The notes beneath the pieces are model-generated. The model searched no databases and had not been told where the DNA came from. It worked only from the letters and a program-made list of their open reading frames with translations. This document shows, piece after piece, positions 52,169 to 62,620 of a DNA stretch of 64,000 nucleotides; the first letter of the stretch is position 1, and each line of letters begins with the position of its first letter. The stretch comes from Robinsoniella peoriensis (GTDB taxonomy: Bacteria > Bacillota > Clostridia > Lachnospirales > Lachnospiraceae): the NCBI RefSeq assembly GCF_042680125.1, contig NZ_JBHTNY010000023.1, one strand, 5' to 3'. The position numbers and the translations under genes were made by a program.

Positions 52169-53547
52169 TACTTTCCACTCGTCCATTCTGTCTGTAGTGA
52201 TTTCACAACATCTTCCGCCGTTTTTGTTCCATTAATTACACTCTGCACTTCAGCACCTTCGATATCCGAATATCCGGAAACGTTGTTTCTGTCTGCCGTA
52301 GCATTTCCAATTAAATCACAAACGGTTTCCCATCCTGCTTTTTCTTCCTGGCTTGTGAAAAGTGAATCATCTGTCTTACATTCTTTCTTGCCGGAAGGTC
52401 CCAGCAACTGGTTGCTCAATATATCCGCACCTTCGCCAACTGTCATGAAAGCAACAAACTTAGCCGCTGCATCCTTTTTAGCAGAGTCCTCAACGATTCC
52501 GATACAGCAATCAAGATACCCTCTGACTGTTGCTTTTCCTCCATCTTCAACTACCGGAAGTGCCATTGCACCAACGTTGCTAAGCCCGATTCCATTTTGT
52601 TCTCTGAGCTTTGGGGATAAAAGAGGGGATTCCCAGGATCCCATGAAGTATACCAGTGCATCTCCATTAGAAAACTCTTCTGATGCGCTTGCATAATCTA
52701 AATCCATAATATCCTGTGTAAAGATTCCCTCATCAAAAAATTTCTTAAGTCCGTTCAATGCACTGATATATTCCGGACTGTCTATCTCTGCACCATTATA
52801 TCTCCACTGATTGTATGTATCTCCCTGTTGCCCAAGAACGGTCAGCATCATTTCATCACATATCCATGCTTCTTTACCTGCAAATACACCAGCATACTTT
52901 TCCGGATATTTTTCATGAAGCTTTTCGGCTACTGCCTTATATTCTTCCAGCGTAGCAGGAACTTCACAGCCAATTTCCTTTAACAGATCTGCATTGTAGT
53001 ATCCTATCATAGAACCGCTGTTTACCAATACCAGCATTTTAGTTTGTTCATTTGTTAATGAATTTGCCTGCTTTAAAGCTGACTCTGAATAATTGTTTTT
53101 CCAGTCTGCTCCGGCAGCCGTTTCCATTAACGGCTCCAGATCAGCCAGATAATCCTGTACCTGTTCTGCAAACGCAGAAGGCTGTACCCCGATAACATCA
53201 ATTTCCTCTCCTGTGCTTAGTGCCAGGGGCACCTTCTCCTGAAATGCCTTACTCTCCATAACGGTCATATTTACCTTTATACCGGGATTAGCTGCTTCAA
53301 ATGCACTGATCGCTTCAGCTGCCTGATCATTACTTGGAAACCATGTCCAATACTCCAGGGTTACCTCTTCACCATCCGCTGCCGCAGCCTGGGTTGAATC
53401 TGCGTCTGCCGCCTGAGTTTCTGATTGTTTTGCGTCATCTTTTGCGTCTGTTGTGGTTTTCTGGGAATCTGAGGAACCACATCCGCTTAATAATCCTATT
53501 GTTAATGCTGCTGCCGCTAAATAACCCATTGCTCTTTTTTGTTTCAT
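52165..53547 (-). CDS. Sugar-binding lipoprotein (second locus)
   Basis: 460 residues from ATG 53547 (AAGGAGGAAG upstream). Lipoprotein signal (LAAAALTIGLLSGC, Cys22 or so), a Ser/Asp/Gln/Ala linker, then a family 1 binding-protein fold (VTLEYWTWFPSNDQAAEAISAF, FQEKVPLALSTGEEIDV, WESPLLSPKLREQ). First gene of the operon with two permeases and the GH95 fucosidase. Two LacI-type operators precede it. The repeat element begins at its stop codon. Confidence 0.92.
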   Translation of the reverse strand: MKQKRAMGYLAAAALTIGLLSGCGSSDSQKTTTDAKDDAKQSETQAADADSTQAAAADGEEVTLEYWTWFPSNDQAAEAISAFEAANPGIKVNMTVMESKAFQEKVPLALSTGEEIDVIGVQPSAFAEQVQDYLADLEPLMETAAGADWKNNYSESALKQANSLTNEQTKMLVLVNSGSMIGYYNADLLKEIGCEVPATLEEYKAVAEKLHEKYPEKYAGVFAGKEAWICDEMMLTVLGQQGDTYNQWRYNGAEIDSPEYISALNGLKKFFDEGIFTQDIMDLDYASASEEFSNGDALVYFMGSWESPLLSPKLREQNGIGLSNVGAMALPVVEDGGKATVRGYLDCCIGIVEDSAKKDAAAKFVAFMTVGEGADILSNQLLGPSGKKECKTDDSLFTSQEEKAGWETVCDLIGNATADRNNVSGYSDIEGAEVQSVINGTKTAEDVVKSLQTEWTSGKY

Positions 53548-53592
53548 ATTCTTCCTCCTTGAATTAAACGTGTACGTTGAATGAATCATTTG

Positions 53593-53670
53593 TGAACCGT
53601 TTCATTTTTTTTAAAATATATAATGCAGTCTCTCACTGCATATCATAAATTACAAATGTGAACCGTTTCA
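53593..53670 (-). promoter_or_regulatory. Two LacI-type operators before the binding-protein operon
   Basis: TGAACCGTTTCA at 53593-53604 and again at 53659-53670, each in the longer context TGTGAACCGTTTCATTTTT; start-to-start distance 66 bases. The near-palindrome TGAA-cCGt-TTCA with a central CG is LacI-like. A small ATGCAGT/ACTGCAT hairpin lies between them. 53671-53869 shows nothing further. Confidence 0.78.
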
Positions 53671-53869
53671 TTTTTGTTGCTAAAATATAAGGAGTATCAA
53701 TGACTCCTGACTTACTGCACTGCTTTTCATTCAACATCTTGTTCTTTATGTTAATTACTATATCATGATATTTTTAATTCGTCAACTACTTTTTTGTTTA
53801 TTTTGTATGTTTTTATCATGTTTTCTGCTAACACCTAGGCATAATAACTCATTGTATAGTAATCAGAGC

Positions 53870-53899
53870 TTCCGCTGAAATAAATTTCTTTCAGCGGAA
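53870..53899. terminator. Terminator of the GH98 gene
   Basis: TTCCGCTGAAA 53870-53880 pairs perfectly with TTTCAGCGGAA 53889-53899, loop TAAATTTC, 45 bases past the GH98 stop. Confidence 0.7.
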
Positions 53900-53943
53900 A
53901 CTGTGATTTTAGCTATCAAATTAGCACTAAATACTATTTTTTG

Positions 53944-56900
53944 CTATTTAATCTTCACCGACTTCACTTTACTATAGGACCCATAAATTTTTTCGTTCTT
54001 TACAGAACGGCAGCTTCGGATTTTAACATAATACTTTCTGCCTTTTTTCAGCTTTTTGATCTTCTTGATCGTTGTACTGTTTTTTGAAATAGTTACATTT
54101 TTCTTTCCCTTTTTAAATTTGCCGTCTAATGCATAAGTAATCTGATATCCGCTTGCCTTTGTATCTTTTTTCCATCTTACCGTAAGCATTGAATTTCCAG
54201 ATGCCTGCAGAGAAGTAACTGCTGCTTTTTTCGGTTTAACCCGAATTGTTACAGCTGTATTTGTTTCCTTATAATTGGATGTCTCCTTTGCAGTAATGCG
54301 TATCACTGTTTTTCCACAGCCTCTGATTGTTACTTTTCCCTTTTGATTAACATCGGCTACCCGCTTATTGGAGGATCTATAGCTTAGAGCTCCGTTTCCT
54401 TTTGTCCTCCTGGCAGACATGGAAAATTTACCATTGCCAAATGTCTTATTAAAGACCGGGGGAACCTTGATTATCTGAGGTGCCTTTTTAATCTGAAAGT
54501 TCTTTATAATACTTCCGCTGTAGTTACCCTTGAAAGTAATAATTATTCTGCCTGTACCAAAATTTTTATTATCTGCATACTGCACTGTATAATCTTTACC
54601 TAAAACATATCCCTTTACGGTAAGGTTTTTCTGTTCTATTGCCTGACCGGTATATTCCGCATCAGCCACTCCCTGGATATCAGCTACCATTACCTTTTTC
54701 GCCTCTACGTTTACAGGCAGTATTTGTCTTACCGACTTTTTGTCTGCATCCCATCCGGTTATCGATTCCCAGTCATGATTACCGGTATTTTGCGGTGTAT
54801 AATATGCCGCATATCCTTTATTCGAAACTTCCGGTGTAATAAGGGAATTTTCCCAACTCCATCCTTCCTGAAGTCCGATTTTGCCTAATTTCTGTTCTGC
54901 GTCATAGATTACATTTATCTGATTTGGTATCTCAAAATCAGGCTTTTCCTTATTACCTTCTATGACACCTGTTCCTTTCAGGGTACCTCCAATTGCCTTT
55001 CCATAATTTTGAACATTACCATTGTTAATAAATGTTCCTGTATTTTCTGCTTCTCCTTTGATTGTAAAGATACCATTATTTATAATTGTTCCCTCATTGT
55101 AAAGGGTTACGCCTTCTGCGATTGATACCGATACTTTTTCGCCGACCTGGAAATTAATGTTTGTACCAAATAGGATAGTCTCCTCAATAGAAAATTCCTC
55201 AACTCCATTGCACAGTCTTAAAGTCACCTGTCCTGGAAACTGCTCCGCCCAGACAAGAGCGTCGCCCAGACTTCTAAAATCTTCTGATTCTCCATTTTCA
55301 TTCACAGCGGTAAGCAGTATTTTTTCAAAATGGGCAATAAATTCCTTATCCTGAGTTACGCTGACTTCAAATTCAGGTTCTGCACTTACGATTTCACCTT
55401 CACATGTCCAGTTGGTAAACCAATACCCCTCCAGCGGAACTGCTTTTATGAGCACGATAGAATCTTTTTCATATATGCCCCCACCGCTGACATGTCCCAT
55501 GGTCTCATCTTCAGAACTGACACTTAAATTAAATTTTTCAACCGGCTCCTGCCCTTTTGGAATAAAATGAGCAATATATCCGCTTTCTCCATCCACAGTA
55601 AAGGCATAGTCTGATTCTTCACTTACAATGATTCCGTCTTTTACCCAGTGGGAAAACAGATATCCTTCCAGTGGATCTGCGCTTATGGTAATCATCGTTC
55701 CTGATTCAAAAGTTCCTCCCCCTCGAACTGTTCCCATGGCTTCATCATTAGACGATACCTTTATCTCGTATAATGCTTTTTCAAACATAGCCATATATTC
55801 TGCATCTTCAGTAACGGTAATCTCATAATCTGATTCTGTACTTACAACTTCACCATTTTTACTCCAATTCACAAACTGGAATCCTTCCAGTGCCCTGGCA
55901 CTTAAGGTGATGGTTTCTCCCTGTTCATACTGACCGTCTCCGCTGACTGTTCCCATTACACCATCATTTGGAGAAACGCCAATCTTGTATAATGGAGCTT
56001 CTTTTGAGCGGTCAATGACAACCAGCGCATCCAGTGGAACACGATATTGGCCGGCAGTCGGAGTAGGCACAATATCAATCGTATGGGTTCCTGTCTCTAA
56101 TCCGTCTATTGCATAGAATACATAATGATACATATTTGCCGTTCCATTCTTGTTGGAAACACTATAATTTCCCCGATAAATATGATCAATATAAATATCT
56201 GCCGATCCGCCTGAACCAGTGCCGGATTCCGTGATTACCTGTATGCCGCTCCCCTGGAATTCATAGCTTGCATAACTTGTTGAATCCGCAATGGAAGCAT
56301 TCCATTTATGCTCTGTCATGCCATAGCGGCTGTACTTGGAACCAGCTTTCCATTCAGACCAGGTATTTGCTGAAACATTTGGAGAATACACAATCCCTTC
56401 ATCAAAATCATCTGTCAGACTAACTGTTTCTCTATCTGCTATGCGTATTGTTTTTGTTAAGATATCGAGTCCTTTATCTTTTGGCTCAGCTGTAATTGTA
56501 ATTGTTCCTTTTGCATCGGAGCTTAAGCTCAGTATTGCATTTTCTGTAATATTCGTAGCGGAGCCATTTTCTTGTGGAACCTGATCTTTGCACCCGGCAT
56601 CATACTTTTCACCCACATCTCCTGAAACGGACCATTCATACTCCGATACGTCTGCACCCGGAATGTGAAAAGCAGCCTGGGCATATGGATATAGATAGTC
56701 CAGTATACCATTGATGAGCCGGATTTCCCTTTCTTCACTGTCGCCTGTTTTCTCTGCAAAATATGCTGTGTAAGTTTTCTGCGCATTCTCGGTACCTACT
56801 ACTGTAAGGATATCTTTTGTTCTTGGAATTATGGAACTTTCTCCGGTGAGCTCATCTAAAACTGACCAATATAAAAATTGATAGCCCTCATTCGGAACAG

Positions 56901-59900
56901 CTGTGAAACTGGCTGTTTCGCCACCATTTACCTGTGCCGGTCCCTCTGCAGCTCCACCGTCTTGAGGCTCTGCCTTTAATGTAATGCTTTCCGGCTGTCC
57001 CACTGGCTCATCGTCAGATTTATTTGTAATGATAAAACCATCCAGAGATAACCGATATTGATTTTTGGCTGCTGCCGGCATTACATCGATTGTGTGCTGT
57101 TTCTCTTCAAGTCCTTCTATTGCGAAAAGCACATAGTGATACATATTTGCCGTCCCATTCTTAGTAGTGACATCGTATTTTCCATAATAAATATTATCTA
57201 TGAATATATCAGCAGCTCCGCCGAGATTTGTTCCTGACTCAGCAATGACCTGTATTCCTGTGCCGCTAAACTCCATATGTGCATAACTGTTTTCATCAGA
57301 TACCGCACTGTTCCACTTATGTTCTGTATTCCCGTATCGATTGTAAACCGTACCACCTTTCCATCCTGCCCAGGTTGTTGCAGAAACAGATGGTGCATAT
57401 TCTATTTTACTGTCATAATCATCTGCCAGCTTTACCTTTTCAGATTTTTCTACACGGATATCCTTAGTCAGAACCTCCAGACCTGCGTCATCCGCTATCG
57501 GCGTTGCCGTTACTGTAACAATTCCTTCGGCATCGGAGCTTAAGCTTAAAATTCCAGTATCGGTAATATTGGTAGGCATTCCGGCTTCTCTGGGATCCTG
57601 ATTCAGGCCGCCTGCATCCTGGGCTACTCCTATATCTCCGGTTACAGACCAATTATATGCATTTGCATCTCCGTTTTTTACCATCAGGGCAACCTGTGCA
57701 TATGGGTATAAGTAATCAAAATTTCCATTAACAGATTGGATCTCCTTTTCACCATTGCCTTCCTGCAATGGTATGAAATTAGCAATATATGTTTTTTCCC
57801 CATCCGGAGTTCCTGTTACTTTTATTTCACTCTTACCTCGCAGAATATCTGATGATTTGTTATTTTTCTCATCCGTAATAGTCCAATACGCAAATTGATA
57901 ACCTTCATTTGCAAATGCTGTAATAGTTGCTGTTTTTCCTGCCAGGATTTCTTTCGGACCGGTTACCTTCCCCGCATCTTCCGGTAACGCTTTTAAATTA
58001 ATTTTTTCATTTTCCCTTTGACCAATAACCTTATAGAATGCTTTAATTTCATTGTCGTATTTGCCCACATGTCCTTTAACAACAATCAAATCTCCTGCCT
58101 TATATTTATCAGCACTCACCAGGTAATCGGATTTTTCCCACCACAGGAATGAGAACGGGTCTTTGAAAGATTTTTGATCACCACAGTCATATACCATTGA
58201 TTCATATGTCATTCTGGGAAGATCAATTTTCTCGCCCAGGGCAATCTCAATCGGTTGATTCTCAGACCCAATATGATAGGCACTCAGCTTCTGGGGTACC
58301 GGTTTCACTTTTACATCTGCCTTTGCAGTCAAAGCAGTATCCTTTACCTTTCCATAAACCATTTCTTTTCCATAATTCCAGTCATACATTGGTGCAATGG
58401 CATTTGCAAAACTGTCTTTATTCATTTCATCCCAAATGACATCAACCATATCTTTGGATCCATCATTATAAACCGCTGTAATTTTTTCAGGCAGCCGGGG
58501 AACTGTTTTTCGATCAGTTGTAACATATGTGGTTTCCAATGCCACAATTTTTTTATTTTCTTTTACATTTTGAATCGTTACTTCTAATGATGCGCAAGTA
58601 GACGAGCCATCGTTTGCCTCAGCCGAAACCGTAACGGTACCTTTCCTTAGGGGTATAAATTGTCCCTCATTTGTAATAGCCGCTATCGTATTATCTGACA
58701 CAGACCAGGTAATATGGCTGTTTACAGCATCACCATTCACTTCTGCTGTAAATACCGCTTCACTGTCTCCCTCGCTAACCGTATCTGGTCCGTTTATACG
58801 GATGGCATTTACCGGTCCTGTCGTCAGCTTATCTTCATGAAGCACACTGACCCAGGCGTTATCAAAATATGCACTGGTTCCATTGCTCAGCGAAAAACCA
58901 GCCTGTCCTTCAGAAAAAGATGAATCCATTGCTTCTAATACAGGTACATCATCGAATGACAGCTTCATAAATTCATCGATAACCGTTAGATTAAAGGCAT
59001 ACCAGGTCTGATCCTCCATCGTTACTGTAACGGTATCTCCAAATCCTTCCCAGTTTCCTTTCGCTTTTTTCATAAACTGCAATGCTGCAGATGTTCCATT
59101 TCTTTTGATTGACAGCTTATACATATTGTTGTCATCAACTGCTCTAAATATAATACCTGCCTCATTATTATTTCCCGAATCAAATTTAACAAGCGTATTG
59201 TAAAGATAATCCGACCATTCCTTTTCTCCGGAATAAGAATAGTTTTCAGTATTTTCTTCAGCCTTTCCATAATATATGCCGTTATCTCCATTTGCCCATA
59301 TATCAGGATTATTTATAACTTTCCAGGTTCCTCCGTTATTTATCCACTTATCTGCATACCGAAAATTTGTATCTGCCTGTCTTTCCGGGAAAAGAACTGC
59401 CCCCTCCCCCTTCCAGTCAACTGCTGATTCGTCCGTTTCAAAATCACAAATATAATCCTTTTCTTTATCTGATATATCCTTTATCACCACATTGTCAATA
59501 TAAATAAAATCATTCAGTGCACCTGTTCCCTGCTCTTTCATTGCTGCACCTATCTGACTGCCTGTTTCCTTCCCTGCATTATGCTCTGTTCTCAAGCCAT
59601 AGTATCCTTCTTTTACGGAAAGCCCGGAATAACTGAGAACAGCATCTCCATATTCTTCTGCATTCCGTTTTTTCAGATATACCTTAACATCTGCTCCATT
59701 TACATCGATTTTTATTGTATACCATGTATTCTTATCCAATGCCGGATTCGCAGATGCCTTGCAGGAGGTTCCATCCAGTATTGCAACAGACTGATTATTT
59801 GTCCCTGCATTGGTAGGCGACAGGCATAGGGGATTTACCGTAACATAATACCCAAGCTTGCGTATCATATCGGCGCGGAAAGCAAAGCTGACAGGTGTAC

Positions 59901-62430
59901 CCGCTGCAGTGTTAAAATCTGCTTCATATGTGCCGTCTGTATATGTATTTTTCGTCATATACATGGGTATATCACTCCAAAACGGTGCCACATACGGCAA
60001 GATCTTCATCACTCCATTTTCCTTCTTTCCAGTCTTGTTATAGGTCTGATACCCATTGGCAGCAACTGGATTTGCTTCATATATATCTTCTTTTGTTACC
60101 GTCCAATGCTCAGAATCGATAAAATAATCCTGGTCTTCCTCTTTTGTCCCATAAGTAAAGTCCTGTAAATAGGAATCCGTAAGCATTTGATTATATGCCT
60201 TAATGTATCTGAGATTTAACGCCGCACCACCAGTTTTTTCAATTCTGATTGAATGATATGTATTGCTCAAACCTGTTTTACAAAATACAGCCCCTGCCTC
60301 TGCCTGCTCTGCAGTTATAGAACCCCATAAAACTTCATCAATATAAATATCTCCGCTGACAGCCTGCCCGTCTCCCATACATGTAATAGACGTTCCAAAG
60401 AATTTTGCTGTTGTGCTGCTGCCTTCTTCCTTTATATACTCGCTGCTTACCCGGGTCCACCTATCGGGGGCTGGGTTCAGAATGATATTCACAGGTCCAT
60501 TATGACGGACTGTAATTGTATATTCTTTACTGGCCTGATTCCAGGATTCTTCATAGTTATAATGATTCCTGTCATATCCCGCAATAACCATTTGGGGCTT
60601 CTCATCTAAATTGGTGTGAATCACCATCTTTGTCTCTCTTAATTCCAGGTCAGAAGGATTGATACAATATTTAAATTCATTATAGTAATCCAAAATATCC
60701 AGGACCCTCTTTCCCCCGTCATTGGCAACCAGATCACCATCTGCCCCCCGGTTGGTTCTGTAGTTATTCAGGTCAATTACCAGTTCATCCCCATTATCCG
60801 TAAGTGTCGCTGCTGAATGCGTTGACAAATCCAGGAAATCAATTTTTCTATAGCTTCCTCCTTCATTTAAAGGAATATAAGCACTTTGCACCCTGTCCTC
60901 ATTTACATTGTTGTTGTATACCTGCCAGCTGTTTTGATTTTTATTTACTGTCGCATCTCCTGTATTAACAGCAGCATACTTTTCGTTAAAGAAATCAATT
61001 TTATCCTGTACGCTTTTAAAATTCTGATTATAATACTGATAATCTATAATTGTCATTCCGGAATCTTTCAATGCCTGTAAAGTTATCGCCGGCGTGTGGA
61101 TCGGAATCTGAGGGATGATACCGTATCGTCCGCTTGTCCGAAAAAAATATCTCAGGTTTCGGTTCCCCGTGCTGTTATAAATATCAATGCCTCCATCATA
61201 TAATCCCTCAAAAAATGTAGTGGATTCACCGTCCTGACCTACATTCAGCATGCCGGATCCAGCATAATTCCCCCTGCTCCCACAGGTTGCCAGGATACCT
61301 GTCTGTGTGCTGTCTTCATAAAAACCGACTTTAGACTTTAAAATACATTCTTCTCTTGTGGGAATCTGAACCGTATTAATGATTGTACGCATTGCCGGTA
61401 CCATTGCATTCCAGAACAATGGAGAATACATACTGTTTACAGTCGGTATATCCATCTGATTTTCATACTGAAAAACTGTGGCACCATTTAAAGCATTTTC
61501 AATCATATTCGTGGCATATGCGGATTCCGGGAATGCTCTTGTCCCATAATCTGAATAATTGGTGGCAAAGGTTTTCTCACCCCCTGTGGTTGCTCCCTGA
61601 TACCAGTTGTATGCATCCACATAAGTGCCAAATCCTGCTGACATATCTGCAAGCCACATGCCATATGCCTCCGAAAAATTATAATCATAATTACAATGCA
61701 CATTCTTAGGCGTATAGATAAAGTAATCATGATACTGCCTCAAGATATCCCCTTTCGTTTTATCTGCAACGACTGCATTATAAAATTGGTTTATCGTCTC
61801 TTGATTTGCATGTATATGATACCCCCCATACTGTGCCGCCAGTTTTACCAGACCCGGAACTGCTGCTGTAACATCTGCATCCGTCTGTTCTGAACTTGTT
61901 GTCCCAATAAAGTTATCGTAACTCTGATACAATGATTCTATCCATCCAAAAGTATCTGCCTGACTCCCTGACATAGCCTGGCTTCTGTTACCGCCATAGA
62001 TCAGCATCATGGGAATTCCCAGAGACTGTCCCTGCTCCAGGTTATCCTCAACCCATTTTCTTGCATCTTCTGTTGTATTCCACTTATTATATACAGATCC
62101 AAAATGCAGTGTCAGTACACAATAAGGTCTGATATCTTCGGGTATGGTTTCCCACATCTGCTTAATATCCTGCCCTCTGTAATTAATATCCCTTAAAAAA
62201 TCAGAATCATTTTCCGTATTATGCCCCATTACCATAGTAAATGTAAGAACCGGATGTTCATTATCTATTATTCTGCGAAAGCCATTCTGGGCAAAGTCCG
62301 TATTCATTTTGGAAATCCTGGCTGTCTTCTGTCCGGCGGCCTCCGCAATGAAGCTCTGTCCTCCCGCAATACCTATAAACATAAATACTATCATTAAAAA
62401 AGCAATAAATCGTTTTCCATTCTTTTTCAT
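53944..62430 (-). CDS. Secreted GH98 glycosidase, 2828 aa multidomain
   Basis: Start at ATG 62430, where the signal peptide begins (KRFIAFLMIVFMFIGIAGG, cut near 32); the frame is open to 62508 without a site. GH98 catalytic barrel about 55-425 (VLTFTMVMG, IPEDIRPYCVLTLHFG, AAQYGGYHIHANQ, FGTYVDAYNWYQG, ATVFQYENQ) and GH98C domain about 425-650 (FRTSGRYGIIPQIP). E181, D272 and E323 fit the spacing of the known acid and base residues. Then a CBM-like domain, two concanavalin-like domains (750-1195), two Ig-like domains, a 325-residue unit repeated twice (about 1475-2140), three more InlB-like repeats, a short beta-helix-like part, Ig-like domains and an FN3 end. GH98 enzymes are endo-beta-galactosidases cutting blood-group A/B glycans, or xylanases. 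Preceded by two LacI-type operators. Confidence 0.88.
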   Translation of the reverse strand: MKKNGKRFIAFLMIVFMFIGIAGGQSFIAEAAGQKTARISKMNTDFAQNGFRRIIDNEHPVLTFTMVMGHNTENDSDFLRDINYRGQDIKQMWETIPEDIRPYCVLTLHFGSVYNKWNTTEDARKWVEDNLEQGQSLGIPMMLIYGGNRSQAMSGSQADTFGWIESLYQSYDNFIGTTSSEQTDADVTAAVPGLVKLAAQYGGYHIHANQETINQFYNAVVADKTKGDILRQYHDYFIYTPKNVHCNYDYNFSEAYGMWLADMSAGFGTYVDAYNWYQGATTGGEKTFATNYSDYGTRAFPESAYATNMIENALNGATVFQYENQMDIPTVNSMYSPLFWNAMVPAMRTIINTVQIPTREECILKSKVGFYEDSTQTGILATCGSRGNYAGSGMLNVGQDGESTTFFEGLYDGGIDIYNSTGNRNLRYFFRTSGRYGIIPQIPIHTPAITLQALKDSGMTIIDYQYYNQNFKSVQDKIDFFNEKYAAVNTGDATVNKNQNSWQVYNNNVNEDRVQSAYIPLNEGGSYRKIDFLDLSTHSAATLTDNGDELVIDLNNYRTNRGADGDLVANDGGKRVLDILDYYNEFKYCINPSDLELRETKMVIHTNLDEKPQMVIAGYDRNHYNYEESWNQASKEYTITVRHNGPVNIILNPAPDRWTRVSSEYIKEEGSSTTAKFFGTSITCMGDGQAVSGDIYIDEVLWGSITAEQAEAGAVFCKTGLSNTYHSIRIEKTGGAALNLRYIKAYNQMLTDSYLQDFTYGTKEEDQDYFIDSEHWTVTKEDIYEANPVAANGYQTYNKTGKKENGVMKILPYVAPFWSDIPMYMTKNTYTDGTYEADFNTAAGTPVSFAFRADMIRKLGYYVTVNPLCLSPTNAGTNNQSVAILDGTSCKASANPALDKNTWYTIKIDVNGADVKVYLKKRNAEEYGDAVLSYSGLSVKEGYYGLRTEHNAGKETGSQIGAAMKEQGTGALNDFIYIDNVVIKDISDKEKDYICDFETDESAVDWKGEGAVLFPERQADTNFRYADKWINNGGTWKVINNPDIWANGDNGIYYGKAEENTENYSYSGEKEWSDYLYNTLVKFDSGNNNEAGIIFRAVDDNNMYKLSIKRNGTSAALQFMKKAKGNWEGFGDTVTVTMEDQTWYAFNLTVIDEFMKLSFDDVPVLEAMDSSFSEGQAGFSLSNGTSAYFDNAWVSVLHEDKLTTGPVNAIRINGPDTVSEGDSEAVFTAEVNGDAVNSHITWSVSDNTIAAITNEGQFIPLRKGTVTVSAEANDGSSTCASLEVTIQNVKENKKIVALETTYVTTDRKTVPRLPEKITAVYNDGSKDMVDVIWDEMNKDSFANAIAPMYDWNYGKEMVYGKVKDTALTAKADVKVKPVPQKLSAYHIGSENQPIEIALGEKIDLPRMTYESMVYDCGDQKSFKDPFSFLWWEKSDYLVSADKYKAGDLIVVKGHVGKYDNEIKAFYKVIGQRENEKINLKALPEDAGKVTGPKEILAGKTATITAFANEGYQFAYWTITDEKNNKSSDILRGKSEIKVTGTPDGEKTYIANFIPLQEGNGEKEIQSVNGNFDYLYPYAQVALMVKNGDANAYNWSVTGDIGVAQDAGGLNQDPREAGMPTNITDTGILSLSSDAEGIVTVTATPIADDAGLEVLTKDIRVEKSEKVKLADDYDSKIEYAPSVSATTWAGWKGGTVYNRYGNTEHKWNSAVSDENSYAHMEFSGTGIQVIAESGTNLGGAADIFIDNIYYGKYDVTTKNGTANMYHYVLFAIEGLEEKQHTIDVMPAAAKNQYRLSLDGFIITNKSDDEPVGQPESITLKAEPQDGGAAEGPAQVNGGETASFTAVPNEGYQFLYWSVLDELTGESSIIPRTKDILTVVGTENAQKTYTAYFAEKTGDSEEREIRLINGILDYLYPYAQAAFHIPGADVSEYEWSVSGDVGEKYDAGCKDQVPQENGSATNITENAILSLSSDAKGTITITAEPKDKGLDILTKTIRIADRETVSLTDDFDEGIVYSPNVSANTWSEWKAGSKYSRYGMTEHKWNASIADSTSYASYEFQGSGIQVITESGTGSGGSADIYIDHIYRGNYSVSNKNGTANMYHYVFYAIDGLETGTHTIDIVPTPTAGQYRVPLDALVVIDRSKEAPLYKIGVSPNDGVMGTVSGDGQYEQGETITLSARALEGFQFVNWSKNGEVVSTESDYEITVTEDAEYMAMFEKALYEIKVSSNDEAMGTVRGGGTFESGTMITISADPLEGYLFSHWVKDGIIVSEESDYAFTVDGESGYIAHFIPKGQEPVEKFNLSVSSEDETMGHVSGGGIYEKDSIVLIKAVPLEGYWFTNWTCEGEIVSAEPEFEVSVTQDKEFIAHFEKILLTAVNENGESEDFRSLGDALVWAEQFPGQVTLRLCNGVEEFSIEETILFGTNINFQVGEKVSVSIAEGVTLYNEGTIINNGIFTIKGEAENTGTFINNGNVQNYGKAIGGTLKGTGVIEGNKEKPDFEIPNQINVIYDAEQKLGKIGLQEGWSWENSLITPEVSNKGYAAYYTPQNTGNHDWESITGWDADKKSVRQILPVNVEAKKVMVADIQGVADAEYTGQAIEQKNLTVKGYVLGKDYTVQYADNKNFGTGRIIITFKGNYSGSIIKNFQIKKAPQIIKVPPVFNKTFGNGKFSMSARRTKGNGALSYRSSNKRVADVNQKGKVTIRGCGKTVIRITAKETSNYKETNTAVTIRVKPKKAAVTSLQASGNSMLTVRWKKDTKASGYQITYALDGKFKKGKKNVTISKNSTTIKKIKKLKKGRKYYVKIRSCRSVKNEKIYGSYSKVKSVKIK

Positions 62431-62554
62431 GTTTACACCCCAGATATCTCCACAGTAATCTGTGGTATATCTTTCCTTTCTCCTAAACTTAAAAGTCCCT
62501 GATCCCAATATAATCCTATTTTTTTAAGACCCTACCCTCCTTTAATGATAAATG

Positions 62555-62620
62555 TGAACCGTTTCATTTTTTCTAAAATAAAAAAAGCGTTTTACAAGGT
62601 ATGAAATATGAACCGTTTCA
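62555..62620 (-). promoter_or_regulatory. Two LacI-type operators before the GH98 gene
   Basis: TGAACCGTTTCA at 62555-62566 and 62609-62620, the same 12 bases as before the binding-protein operon, start-to-start 54 bases. Between them lies a T/A-rich stretch suited to a promoter. A strong AAGGAGGG-like purine block at 62536-62545 has no start codon at the usual distance. 62640-62871 is empty AT-rich DNA. Confidence 0.78.

Noticed and set aside
51981..52178. 65-codon frame on the minus strand inside the repeat element
   Set aside because: It is the repeat read through; it overlaps the binding-protein stop and has no ribosome binding site.
53944..62430. Apparent loss of the GH98 catalytic Glu because AEQ-like sequence reads HANQ (207-210)
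   Set aside because: Spacing to the later catalytic Asp and Glu places the acid at E181 in TTSSEQ instead, which is present; the HANQ change is not at the catalytic position.
32563..62430. Sortase (LPXTG-like) anchors on the three giant secreted proteins
   Set aside because: The C-termini end in QKSSVVIK, QKSSVEIK and KVKSVKIK with no LPXTG, hydrophobic helix or charged tail.
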